Of a stretch of DNA of 64,000 nt, positions 12,045 to 22,660 are shown one piece after another. This DNA is from Lyophyllum atratum (Eukaryota; Basidiomycota; Agaricomycetes; Agaricales; Lyophyllaceae), in NCBI GenBank assembly GCA_014905825.1, contig JACGCN010000033.1, positions 434,001 through 498,000 on the forward strand, given 5' to 3'. The position numbers and the translations under genes were made by a program. How positions within the stretch are numbered: position 1 is the stretch's first letter; each line of letters starts with the position of its first letter. Below the pieces are notes generated by a model. The model was not told the origin of the DNA, searched no databases, and saw only the letters and a program-made list of their open reading frames with translations.

Positions 12045-12685
12045 AGAAAAGCTGGTTTATGACGCGTACGGCGAACCGAAAGAAACGCTACGTGCGACTC
12101 TGCCAGTGATCAACTCACTCGTGCCTACTCGTGCGATCTCTGAACATGTGTCCGCGGATTCTAGACTGCCGCCGGAATTTTTCTTCATCCAGATGCATGT
12201 AGGAAGACAAAGCGATCCCATCTGACAGGCAGAAAGTATGTCGCGTCGTGTTGGGAGAAAATCTGCATATCATGACGTTGGTTCTGAAGATGGCGCGGTC
12301 ACTGTGGGTTTTCGGGGTCCTGCTCTGGATCTCGCTTCGAACGTAACGGCTCGGGCAGTCACACAATTTGTTCAAATTTCCACCGCGACCTGCTACTCAC
12401 TCCTGGTAACACTAGCGAGCGAGGTGTAATGCATGTAATGACGCGCCAATCAAGTCCGGAATCTCTTGCCTTTTCCCAAATCTATCTCCTGATGTAGCGT
12501 CGAATCTCAAATTTCCTATTTTTCTCTCCCAATCACCCCAAATCCAGTGTATCATCCGACCATCTGCCAACTGAGCTTGTATAAATTCCCCCCAACATGT
12601 AGTCCTCCTTGTATACTTGGTCTTTCCGCTGTGGTCGAACGCTGAATTCTAATCTCTTTCACATTATCACCTCGCCTCTTCTACG
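12045..12685. promoter_or_regulatory. Divergent promoter between transporter and PLP enzyme
   Basis: This 641-bp non-coding gap separates two genes transcribed away from each other. It should hold both promoters. Apart from the TATA-like site at 12580 no specific element was identified. Confidence 0.5.
12580..12586 (+). promoter_or_regulatory. TATA-like box of the PLP-rhodanese gene
   Basis: TATAAAT lies 106 bp before the ATG at 12686 and is followed by pyrimidine-rich sequence. Position and sequence fit a fungal TATA element; this is inferred from sequence only. Confidence 0.45.
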
Positions 12686-14713
12686 ATGCCAGTGGACACG
12701 AAGCTCAACGTCTTTTCGGGAGAAGATGGGCTTCGAGACTTCTATGATCCAGACAAGAACCTTCCAGTCCCTGTGCGTCTTACAATAGACTGGCTTAACA
12801 CGATAGCTCTAACATATCCTAGCTTGTGGAGCTTCCTGCTCGCCTCAACCCCCTGCGCAAGGGTACTCATGTTGCTGGCATATCTTTCATTAAACTAACC
12901 CACAACCAAAGACGGTGTCAGGATCTACGCAAAACTAATGAGCCATCTACCGGCCACAAATGTCAAGTCTCTCCCAGGTACGTCAGGGTCCTGCGCTTAC
13001 TTGAAGTGCCTCTCTCAATTGCTTCTATAGCGCTCAACATGATCCTCCGTGCTCAGGAGAGCGGCAACATCATGCAAGATACACATACTATCGTTGAGTA
13101 CTCGTCGGGAAGCACGGTCATCTCCCTTGGCATCATTTCGAATATTCTCGGAATCCCAAACGTCAAGGCTTTCATATCAAACAAGACATCTCAGGTCAAG
13201 CTCCAGCTCCTCCGATTCTTTGTGAGTCTCCAGCAGTCCTAAGGGCGTGGAGCTACGTTCATGCTTATAAAACAGGGACTCGAGCTGTAACGTGCATCTC
13301 AGCGTCGAGATTAATTCGAACTTGACTATCATCTACAGGACCTTATTTGGTGGACCTGTACAACCGGAACATCTCGATACGAACGGTGGTATCTACGTTG
13401 CAAATGAACATGGGACACTGCCTAATGTCTATAACCCTGACCAATACTCGAACGCGGAGGTGCGTTCCACCTTATGAATCGTTTGTTCGCCGCATGTAAC
13501 TTATTCTCGTAGAACTACCAAGCTCATATGCGTTGGACGGGACCGCAAATTTACGCACAACTCCCCGACATTTCCGTTTTTGCCGCATCCGTCGGAACAG
13601 CGGGTGAGTTGCATAGCGCCATACTGGATCTCACAGTAGGTGATGGGCGTCTTGCACTCTTCAGGCACGATGACCGGGACATCCTCATACCTAAAGAAAG
13701 TTAAACCATCCATTACTGGGTTAGGGTATGCTGCCTCAATTCATTTCTCGGGTGCTGGTCCTCAAACATATAAACAGCGTCTTAACGGCCCCCAACGACC
13801 GGGTTCCCGGCCCTCGCACGTTCAACCTCTTACTCCCCGTCGAATTTCCATGGAGGGAATCGATGGATGCGATGGAAGAAGTCGATTCGTTCTCTTCGTA
13901 TGAAAGGAGCCTAGAACTCTGTAGAAATGGCCTACTAGTGGGACCGAGCTCTGGACTCGCGCTCACCGGACTTCTGAAGTTCTTACAGAAGCGCAAAGAC
14001 GCAAACACCTTCGATGCGTTGAGAAATTCGGCCGGAGAAATTCCTTGTGCGTTCGGCTTTGGGATCATTTCATCTGGCTAACTGATGTTTTGCTTATGGG
14101 CAGGTGTTTTCATTTGCTGTGACCAGCCTTTCCAATACATCGCGGAATATTTTACAAAGCTCGATTCTTCCTACTTTCGTCCCATCGAGAATGAAGAGCT
14201 TTTTTCAACCGACCTTTACCCGTAAAACTTGTGCAACCTCCCAATAAGGCTTCGTCACTGAAAGTTTTTGTTGACAGCTACAATATCGACTGGGAACTGA
14301 CGCCTGAAAAGGCTCATCAAATACTTTTCACGTCGACCGGGAAGCCCAGCAATATCAACAAGGGGACCTTCGTATTGGATATCCGTGACCGAGGCGACTT
14401 CCAATCCTCTCATATACTCGGCTCCCACAACCTCGACATCGGGGCAGATAGTCAACCCAATCCTTACAAGGATCCTCAAACACTCGCCCTTCTCTTCAAA
14501 GCACTCGAAACCCGGTTTGCAATTACAGATCCAGAGTACGGTTTGCCACTACAAGACAAATCGGTCATAGTACTCTCACCTGATGGAAATGTCGCTAAAC
14601 TGGCGTCCAGCATCCTGAGGAACAGGGGTGTGGAGGCGCTTTACGTGATAGGTGGGATTGGTGGCTTCAAGGCAACGGGTTTGTGGGGTTCGGTTCCGCG
14701 GGCACAACTCTAA
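12686..14713 (+). CDS. Cysteine-synthase-like PLP enzyme fused to rhodanese domain
   Basis: Eleven exons join in frame to 496 residues: 12686-12772, 12823-12862, 12912-12977, 13031-13221, 13276-13286, 13339-13459, 13513-13603, 13665-13725, 13778-14046, 14104-14221 and 14278-14713. Residues 1 to about 345 are a fold-type II PLP enzyme. Evidence is the Lys in ATNVKSLPALNMI (about residue 61, the Schiff-base position), SSGSTVISLGII, the glycine loop SVGTAGTMTGTS and VGPSSGLALTG. The last 145 residues are a rhodanese module (FVLDIRDRGDFQSSHILGSHNLD; ALYVIGGIGGFKATG). At its active loop the protein reads VLSPDGNVAK where a catalytic Cys is expected, so the sulfurtransferase part is probably inactive. 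One exon is only 11 nt. Likely role: cysteine or sulfur metabolism; the exact substrate is unknown. Confidence 0.85.
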
Positions 14714-15285
14714 TTAGCCCTCAGCCCATGTCGTTAATGTAAATATACCAGGATAGTGATATTTCTTGTCACTGTCAAGGTCCGCTTCTCATGGAGTTGT
14801 CACCACAGAAACCTAGACAGTCACCGGAACATTATCATGAGTTCACAGTTGGCTTTCTTCATCTGTTCTGCTATGTGAAAAGTTTCTATCGCGTGTGCAC
14901 CCAGTCGGAAGAAATCCTGTAGAAATAATTGGTCGCCGAATTGGGAAACGGCCCGAGGCCAAATAAACGTCACAGGACAGATTTTTTTTCTTCCAAGTTA
15001 CGCCATCTCCATTACCCCTTCGAACTATGGGTACCGAACCGTCCGACTTGTGCGAATCGAGCAGATCTCAGCTCTGGAAAATCTCGGATTGTCTTTTCCC
15101 CCGACGTCTCTGTTCTCCAACGCTACCGTGCCTCATTAGTACTGAGATCGTATCGTAGATTTGCGTGTCTGCTCTGCCGGTGTGACTATCTTTCGGAATA
15201 TGTTCTTTGGTCCCTACTAGCGGCCGTATAAGGGGGATTATCTGTCGACTGCACCGATGTTAATCCTCCCCATCTTCAGCGAACG
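14714..15285. other. Intergenic stretch
   Basis: 572 bp between two same-strand genes. No gene was recognised. It presumably holds the 3' end of the PLP gene and the promoter of the ferric reductase gene. Confidence 0.5.
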
Positions 15286-17735
15286 ATGGGCCTCGTCGGA
15301 CTTGCGCGTCCCGTGTTGTGGCACTCCAGCCGTGTTTCAAGCCATGCAATGGGACAGTTCACGGACTACCAGATGTGGCTGATGGGGACACGGTTCAGGA
15401 ATGTAAGGATCAGGCGACCAATGAAATGAATTTTTGCTCAACTTCGTTTCAGTGGTACACGGCAGACTGGGACTATGGATTAACGAGCATCTACTTTTTC
15501 TGTGCAGCGACGGCTGCTTTCACCTTTATCAATGCCCTATCCTTGTATAGGTCGTCTGGCCTGAAGAGAAGGTTCGTCCCTAGCTTGAGATATCGCCTTC
15601 AAACATCTGCTAATTTTCTCTTAAGGGCGAGGACACAGATGGTCTCGGTTGCCGACAAGTTTGCAGGGTTATTCAGATACTTCAGCTCTCGCCAATATCA
15701 TGTCTCGACCTTCGGCTGGTACTCCCCACCCCTTGGTGTTATTCTTATCATAGCCGCTATGATAGTCTTCTTCACAGGTACGCATTGCCTGGTTTCCATC
15801 ACCCCTTTCTGTGACGCTAACCATCCACACTCACTAGCTCTGACGTTCGCGGTACACCCGTACTACTGGCCTGTGCCTGCGATGGGAAACAGTCCTCCTC
15901 TGGGCACACGCACCGGGTGGATATCCATCGCGATCATGCCGTTTATGTTGTGAGCAGATCAGATTAGGACTTTCGCGATGCGGTCACCAAAGCCTGGCTT
16001 CGATACAGTGCCTTTTCGAGCAAGGTAAACTTAATCGGAATTTTGACAGGCGTTCCACATGAGAAATTACAAGTCTTTCATCGGTGGACAGCCTGGATAA
16101 TGTGTATGTTCATCACTTGATCTTCTTAATTGTCTACTAGTCAAAGACTTTCAAGACATAACCTCTTTGATTCATACATTCCCATTCATCCGCTTCAACG
16201 TGGGGATAGGGAAAATGGAATTATACTACGAGACTAAATCGTACTACTGGACAGGCGTTGCCGCGCTCATCCCACAGGTAATTTGAATTCCAAGCGCTCT
16301 TATAGAATCGTGAAACTAACACCTGTATAGACATGGCTAATCCTCATGTCATGGGGTCCCATAAGGTGCTGTTTGCTCTTGGCCGATGTACTGTCAGATT
16401 AGAGCTTCAAATTCATAGGAGTCGCTACTACGAGACCTTCAAGAAGCCAGTCTATCGTTTCTACTCAGTCATGCACCCCAAGTTAACGTTCTCCTGACCA
16501 CACAGACTTCATTTCCTGTAAGGCACCCTTCTGTCACACTAACACACCCCAAGTTGACCATAATTCAAGTGTCTCGATTATATTCATGGTCTTCCTCTTC
16601 ATCCATTGTAATTTCCGCCTTTCATCATGGTAACCCCTTCCTCTATATACCTATACCTCGTTTATAAACTATGTTACCATATCTAGGGACTACTTCTGGG
16701 CGACCGGGGGTGTCTACGGCATCACCTGGCTTGCACGCTTCGGTCGCACCTTCTTCTGGAACGGCTTACGCCACACTGCGACCTTCGAGGCCCTCCCCGA
16801 CCGCATGGTGCGTGTCCGCATCCCCGCGAAGAATCTGAAGTGGGGCCCTGGGCAGCACTACTTCGTGCGCTTCCTGAACCTGGGTGCACATGCGCTCACG
16901 TCACACCCTTTCACCGTGACGTCGCTCCCGAGCTCTGGCGTCATTTGCCAGAAGCGGGGCTGCATCGGCAGTATTGCTAGATGGGCCATACGGCGGGGTA
17001 CATGGCTCGCTTGGTGCGTATGATCGCGTAGTTCTGCTTGCTGGTGGATCAGGTTTGTATTTTTGCTGTTTTATGCTCTTTCAAGACGCTGATTGTGAGT
17101 TTGGAATAGGCGCTAGCTTTACGGTACCCTTGCTCCTTGACCTGCTCAAGAGTGCAGCAGAGAAGTCCATGGAGCTGAAGCATGTTCACTTCGTATGGGC
17201 GTTCCCCCGCATCGGTAACGTCCCTCATCCTTGTTTCTACTCCATCTATTGACCATTTGACTTTGTAGAGTCACTCGAATGCTACAAGGACCTCTTCAGC
17301 GCCGCACTCCAAGGCGTTCCAGAAGAAAGGGTCACCGTTTCCCTCTATGTGACCGACACGACCCGCTCTTCGTCTCCATCGTCCGAATCTAGCATTCAGG
17401 GAGAGGCTAAAACAGCCACGGAGACGCTGACTGGACGCCCGAATCTCGGGCAGATTGTGAGAGATGCGTTTGCGACAGGAGGCACAGTCGGCGTTGCAAG
17501 TGAGTCCTCTTTCAAGTTCTTCGCCCCCAGTCTGGCAGTCGCTGATATGCTCGTGATAAGGCTGTGGCCCCGATTCTTTCTCCCTCGACGTTAGAAATGC
17601 GGTCGCGGAGTGCGAGCTCCAGATCGCCCGCGGAGGATCGTCGTGCACTGACATTTTCTTGCATAGCGAGGCGTACAGGTGTGTGGTACTCCCAGCTTCG
17701 CAGCGAATGTCTGATTCCATGCCTACAGTTGGTAA
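15286..17735 (+). CDS. Ferric reductase (FRE family), probable frameshift
   Basis: The gene encodes a transmembrane ferric-chelate reductase. Exon 1 is 15286-15402. Two heme-ligand pairs with H-x13-H spacing are visible. The first is FHRW...LIHT. The second runs from a 12-nt microexon (16506-16517, encoding LHF) to FIHCNF. The intron before the microexon starts with GC rather than GT (16446). The flavin part has PGQHYFVRF and HPFTVTSLPS, and the NADPH part has GPYGG and LLAGGSG. The C-terminus is EAYSW, reached through a last intron (17679-17728). Between HPFTVTSLPS (16929) and ASFARSG...GPYGG the frame shifts by one, and about 20 residues normal for the family are absent. Either the allele is damaged or the assembly has an indel. 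Downstream frames stay conserved. Confidence 0.75.
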
Positions 17736-18643
17736 TGACGGATCTTCCGCCCTCCACCTTTACCATGCTTTCCCGCTTCCTGTTGGTCTTGGTCCCGAGT
17801 CAAACACCTTGTATAATCAGCCCATTGGATAGCACGAAACGAACGTAGATGATGTATAATGATTTTCCCACTTCCTTTTATTCGCATTGCAACGTTCGTA
17901 GCTTGGCAATAATCATTTGCAAAGAAATGATGATGGTCTACTCCTGGAAGATCTCGGGCCGGTTGACAGACGATCGCAAGAGGGTACTAGTTGTCAAGTT
18001 CTAGGAAGACAAACTTAGCTAACGGTACAAGTTCGGGACAAGACTTACAAGACATACGCCACCAGCTCGGCTAAGCTCAAACTTTGCGCGAAAACATACG
18101 TTGAGGCGGAGTAGACTGTACAAGCACGACACGCCATTGAAAGGAAATCTTAGGCACCCTCGAATGCGAAGGCGGGGCCAACTGTTCAGATGTCCACGAT
18201 CAAGAGCCCGAAGGGCCTGAAGAAGCTTGACTTCGACCCTTGGAGGAAACCATTAATGCGGTATGATATTAGCGATCCCCCCAAGTCCCTCCCGACCATG
18301 ACGGGTGTATGACAAAGGGCGGGGTAGAGGCAGAGCATCCTGAGATGACTCAGGCTCCTTGGGGAGGAGCAAAAGGCGATGCTCTAGAGGCCATGATCCG
18401 CAGCTGAGTCCGAGTCGGAGGAAGTTGGTTGGTGATAATATGTTGTAAGCAGGATGTGACGAAAACGGCGTGTTGTGGCCATAGAATGCGGACATATTTA
18501 CCGGGGGACCGGATGACAGGGATTGCTAGAGGAATTCATATTTGTCACAGGTTCATCATGAAGGGATTGACGAAGGTATAAGTACCTGTCCTGCCGTGAC
18601 GAACTAGAGGTCACCAAACTTTCCCTTTCCACACATTCGAACA
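17736..18643. other. Intergenic stretch
   Basis: 908 bp without a recognisable gene between the ferric reductase and the DJ-1/PfpI gene. A TATA-like site lies at its right end. No repeats were noticed. Confidence 0.5.
18577..18584 (+). promoter_or_regulatory. TATA-like box of the DJ-1/PfpI gene
   Basis: TATAAGTA is placed 67 bp before the ATG at 18644, a fitting distance for a fungal core promoter. Assigned by sequence and position only. Confidence 0.4.
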
Positions 18644-19434
18644 ATGGCCGACTATGAGAAAGAGCTAACCCTTGCTCTCCAAACGAGCTTCCAGATATCC
18701 AAAGGTAACCAGCACCCACTGCCGTACACCCGAATCGCTGCTAACAAAGGCCTGCAGAAGGACGTCCAAAAGGCCCAGTACCCGTCAACTTCGGAATCGT
18801 CGTCTTCCCCGGGTTCCAAGCCCTCGACGCCTTCGGACCTTTGGACGCCCTCAACACGCTCTCCTTCATGTTCCCCTTGAAGCTCTCCATCCTCGCCGCC
18901 ACCCTCGACCCCGTCTCAACCAAGCCCCCAGGCATCGAACACCCGCTCGGGTCAGACTTCGGTCAATCCATCAACCCCACGCACACCTTCGCCTCCCCGC
19001 CGCCGCTTGACGTCCTCCTCGTCCCAGGGGGGCCGGGGGCCTGGGCTCCGGGGATACAGAGCGCCATTGAGTTTATTAAGGAAGTGTACCCGTCCTTGAA
19101 GTATGTCCTCACCGTGTGCAACGGCGCGGGCGTCGCAGCGCAAGCAGGGATCATGGACGGGAAGAAGGCGACTACGAGCAAGATGGACTGGGCGAAGGAG
19201 ACGGCGTTGAGGCCGCAGGTGAAGTGGGTGGCACATGCGCGGTGGGTTGTTGATGGGAATATGTGGAGTTCGTCTGGAGTGAGCGCTGGTTTGGACGCCA
19301 TTTTTGCGTTTATAGCTGCTGTTTATGGGGAGGAAGCGGCGGAGAAGTTGTCGAATATTTTGGAGTATGAGAGGCATAGGGATCCCAGCTGGGATCCGTT
19401 CTCGGAGGTTTTTAACCTGCCCCGAGAAGCGTAG
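18644..19434 (+). CDS. DJ-1/PfpI family protein, intact copy
   Basis: Exon 1 (18644-18704), a 53-bp intron and exon 2 (18758-19434) give 245 residues. The class I glutamine-amidotransferase-like fold is clear: PVNFGIVVFPGFQALDAFG, PLDVLLVPGGPG, the nucleophile elbow TVCNGAGVAA, AHARWVVDGN and SSGVSAGLDAIFAF. The Asp in QALD and the elbow Cys correspond to the catalytic pair of isonitrile hydratase. That enzyme has CTGA at the elbow; here it is CNGA, while the nearby dead copy keeps CTGA. Substrate is not predictable: isonitrile hydration, glyoxalase-like or regulatory roles are all known in the superfamily. Two relics of the same gene lie at 6.4-7.6 kb on the other strand. The coding strand switches from C-rich to G-rich near 19030. 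Confidence 0.88.
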
Positions 19435-19733
19435 TGTAGAGGCTGCTCGCCATGGAACCTAAAGAGCAGGGATCAGTGATAGCTCCCGTGGAAGTTTCCC
19501 AATAATGTTTACATCAAGAGTGTAGTATCCCATCGGGCTAAAAGTCAATGTGGTATTAGGATATATGCGACCTGCGAGGTGCACAGAAAGACATGGTTAC
19601 GCCAAAGGCTAACTCAAAGGAGACCTGTACAAAATTTGGATCATCGTCAGTATCGCAGCCAGAAGGTACCAGCGGCTTGACCTACCATGAGATACGCGTG
19701 TCATTATGCTGGACACCGCGTCTAGACCTCAAG

Positions 19734-19997
19734 TCAAAGCAGCCTGATGCCAATAAAGTGCCACTTCTCTAACGTGAGTAACGGGAGGACTGAGTATGCA
19801 TTATCATCTGGGTAGTAGCCTGTACAAAAAGTCCCATATGGCCGCATCAGAGGTGCATTATGCTCGTTCCATAGCGCGTAGCACTGTAGTTGAGGATGAG
19901 GACAGCCTAGCTGGTGGCCGCCGCGTCGAGTGGAGTTCAAGTCTGAGAAGAGGATGGCAACTGCCAGGCCCGAGACGCCCCCGCCAACCACCCCCAA
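19734..19997 (-). pseudogene. Fragment of FAD-dependent monooxygenase-like gene
   Basis: The minus frame begins GVVGGGVSGLAVAILFSDL, a dinucleotide-binding GxGxxG motif with the usual hydrophobic strand and helix, as at the N-terminus of FAD-dependent monooxygenases. After about 35 residues similarity ends. There is no ATG in a fitting place, and no FAD-binding or substrate domains follow. It is best read as a truncated relic. The match rests on one motif only. Confidence 0.35.
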
Positions 19998-20158
19998 ACA
20001 AGGCGCCTCGTGAAATGGCCACCGCGTCCACGTCCCCGCCTGCCTTCACCTCATTCCAGGCACTACACGCACCACTTTGGATTCTAGTTGTTGCACTCCT
20101 CGAGAGAGTCTAAGGACACACATCTAATAGCGCGTTTGAACCACACAGACACTCTCTC

Positions 20159-21185
20159 ATGGAAAGCACACACCCGCAACCCCCACCTCCACACCCCCAA
20201 CCACCACCCCCACCACCACCACAAGCTCCCGAAACGCACATCCCCCCGCAGCTCCCGCCCCACCCGCACCCGCACCGTGATCAACCCCAACCTCCGCCCC
20301 CGCACTCTCATCGGCGGCACCGCGATAAAGATGGGGAGCGCACGGGCTTCAAGGTGAAGGTGCGTTCCGTCGTGTCTTGATCGTGATCGGAGGAGGAGAG
20401 GGGATAATGAATTTGAATGGATTTAGATTCCGGGGCATAGGAGTACAAGGTATAAAGAGAAGTGAGTGTCCCCTGCCCAGCCTCTCGATGATAGGACTTG
20501 TGCTGAGTGGTGGTGGTGTAGATTCCAGGCGTTGAGGGAGCGGTACGACCGTGTCGTCGCTGTACGTCCCCTTCCCATTCCCCTCCCCCGAGTCCACCAC
20601 GCTCTATGATCGTGAGGCTGATGAGACGTAGATCCAGGACGACCACCAGCGCGACCTCGATATCGCAGCGGCCAAGATGAAGCGGCTCCAAGCGGAGAAT
20701 GAGTTGCGTTCCTTCCTTTCTCGTTTGATCCCCCCGAGTGGTTGGATGCTGAGTAGGGGTATGTTGTATTTTGTAGTTTACTGTTGGACGCGATATATGT
20801 TTCGGCGCCTGAGCTTATGCAGCTCGTCGACCCCGTCTCTCCTTACGACCACCCACACGCCAACTCCCACCACCCCACGCCCATATACTCGCCTGGCGCG
20901 GTGGAGCATGATTATAACCACAGCTACCCGCAAAACCACGCTCATAATCATAACCACCCGCGGGCGCACGCGCAGACTGTGGTGGAGAATGGACATGCGG
21001 GCTCGGGGGCGGGGGCGAATGGTGTTGGTGCTAGGAGTCGGGTGGGGGAGGTACGTTGGGTCTCTTGTTTTAAGTGTATGTGGGTCTATACTGAATGCCA
21101 TTGCTCTTACTTGCAGCCTGAGGACCATGGCCATGAGTCAGAGCGGGGGCAGTCGCCTTATGATGATCATGACGGACGGGTGTAG
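20159..21185 (+). CDS. Pro/His-rich coiled-coil protein, possible INO80 subunit
   Basis: Five exons (20159-20359, 20529-20561, 20632-20702, 20777-21050, 21117-21185) give 215 residues. The N-terminal 60 residues are Pro- and His-rich. Then RHRDKDGERTGFKVK leads into a short coiled coil with ALRERYDRVV and AAAKMKRLQAENDLLLDAI. The C-terminal third is low-complexity His/Asn/Gly. A basic lead-in followed by one coiled coil ending in RLxAENDLLLD recalls small chromatin-remodeller subunits such as the Iec3-like subunit of INO80. That assignment is inferred from layout, not from a confirmed match. The gene ends 185 bp from the convergent ATP4 stop. Confidence 0.6.
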
Positions 21186-21370
21186 TTGGTGGTACTCTTT
21201 GTGCTCATAAATGTAAGGTGTAGATATTATTGAACTGTTCTTTTTCGTCGCGTGTGGTATCATTCCCTACCCTGGACTCTCGTGTAATAAACTGTAGATC
21301 ATGAGTATGTATCCCGAAAACCGCATTCTATTCAGATGCAAAGCAAGCGTGTATCGAGTATCTAATTCAG

Positions 21371-22418
21371 CTAGACAGCCTTGCTCTTCACCAGTTCTAC
21401 ACCCCCCGAAAAAGAAAAACATCAGCACCCAACTCACAACACGAAGCAAAAATGTACGCACGTTCCACCTCGGCCACGGCAGCGAGGATGATCTCCCTCT
21501 GCGTCTTCTCGTCCTTGAGGTCCTGGAGCACCCGGTCGATGACGGTCCTAGTGAGCTCAGCCTGCTCCGCCTCCTTCTGCTGCTGCTCGTAGCGCACCCA
21601 GCTGTCCAGCACGCTCTTCACCTCGTGGGCGACGGCGACTTTTTGCTGCTGCACGAAGACCTCGGATTCGAGCTTGGCTGTCTCCTTCATTCGCAACCGG
21701 ATCGTCAGCCGCGCTACAAATAAAAAGAGGAGGGGGGGGGGGTGAGGGGGGGACGTACTTTGGAGAGGGCAAAGAGACCCTGGGTGAGAGAGACGACGTC
21801 CTTCATCTGCGCGACGTTGTCGATGCGCTGCTTCACGGCCTGGGTGTGCTCTGCACGCGCCCCGTCCAGCACCTTCTTAATCCGCGCAATGTTCGCGTCC
21901 GCCCACTCCTTGTACGGTTCACGCAGCATCTACAACACCCCCTCAGTATCAATACACATCCACTCCAACTCCAACTCCAACACGACGCACCTTGCCGAGA
22001 TAGGTGAAGAACATGATGGACGCAATGAGCACGATGGACTCCTCGTTCACGACGTACAGCTCCTGCGAGATGGCAGCTGCGATGAGGCCCGTGCCGATGA
22101 TGGCTGAGCCGCCTTTGGTGAGGAGCCCGGGGGAGGAGGGGAGCTTCTCGATGAGCTCGGACGCGCGCTGCTCGGGTGGTGTGGAGGAGGAGGAGGCCAT
22201 CGCACGGCTGGGGTAAAATAATGGGTCAGTGGATAGTCCGACCGAGGGTGGTGAAAAGCAGCAAGGCCGCCAGCGGGAACGTACACGGCGTATTGGGGGA
22301 GCGCAGCGACAGCTCGGGGGCGGGCTATCGCTGGAAGTCAGAGGACGAAAAAAAGTGGGGGGTAGGAGGAGGACGTACCGGCCGCCCGTAGGGAGCTGAA
22401 TGCGATTCTGGACGCCAT
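21371..22418 (-). CDS. ATP4: Mitochondrial F1Fo ATP synthase subunit b
   Basis: Six exons (22418-22379, 22330-22285, 22207-21991, 21929-21759, 21684-21462, 21396-21371) give 240 residues. The start MASRIAFSSLRAAA with several Arg and no acid is a mitochondrial presequence. It is followed by PPEQRASELIEKLPSSPGLL, two hydrophobic segments (GLIAAAISQELYVVNEE, ALIASIMFFTYLG-like) and a long charged helix (KRIDNVAQMKDVV-type) ending in EQLVKSKAV. This is the peripheral-stalk subunit that links Fo to F1 in the inner membrane. Length and layout match fungal Atp4. Splice phases close exactly. Confidence 0.93.
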
Positions 22419-22660
22419 GGTCGGTGTTTTAGTTTTGGGAGAGGGAGCACCACACGCTTCGGTTGGCGGTGGATTCGGTCTTTAGCACCGTGGGAAGTTT
22501 CTCCCGACTTTCTACGAGTGTGGTCGGGGTTAGGGTTTGTCTGGTCTTGACCACCACAGTCAAATAGTAATGATTGAGCAGAGCAGCGTGCAAGGCATGC
22601 GGTGTGATCATCTCGTATATTCTTAGGCTGTGCTTAGTGTCTTGCTCATAAACACCATCT
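22419..22660. promoter_or_regulatory. Compact divergent promoter of ATP4 and TDP2-like gene
   Basis: Only 242 bp separate the start codons of two genes transcribed in opposite directions. Both promoters must lie here or reach into the neighbouring gene. No TATA box was recognised. Confidence 0.55.

Noticed and set aside
17729..17832. Longer C-terminus of the ferric reductase reading through 17679
   Set aside because: Splicing 17679-17728 gives the family-typical ending EAYSW and stop; the read-through tail has no similarity.
20677..21210. 177-codon plus frame over the coiled-coil gene
   Set aside because: The spliced frame with coiled coil and clean phases explains the region better; this frame is Thr/Arg low complexity.
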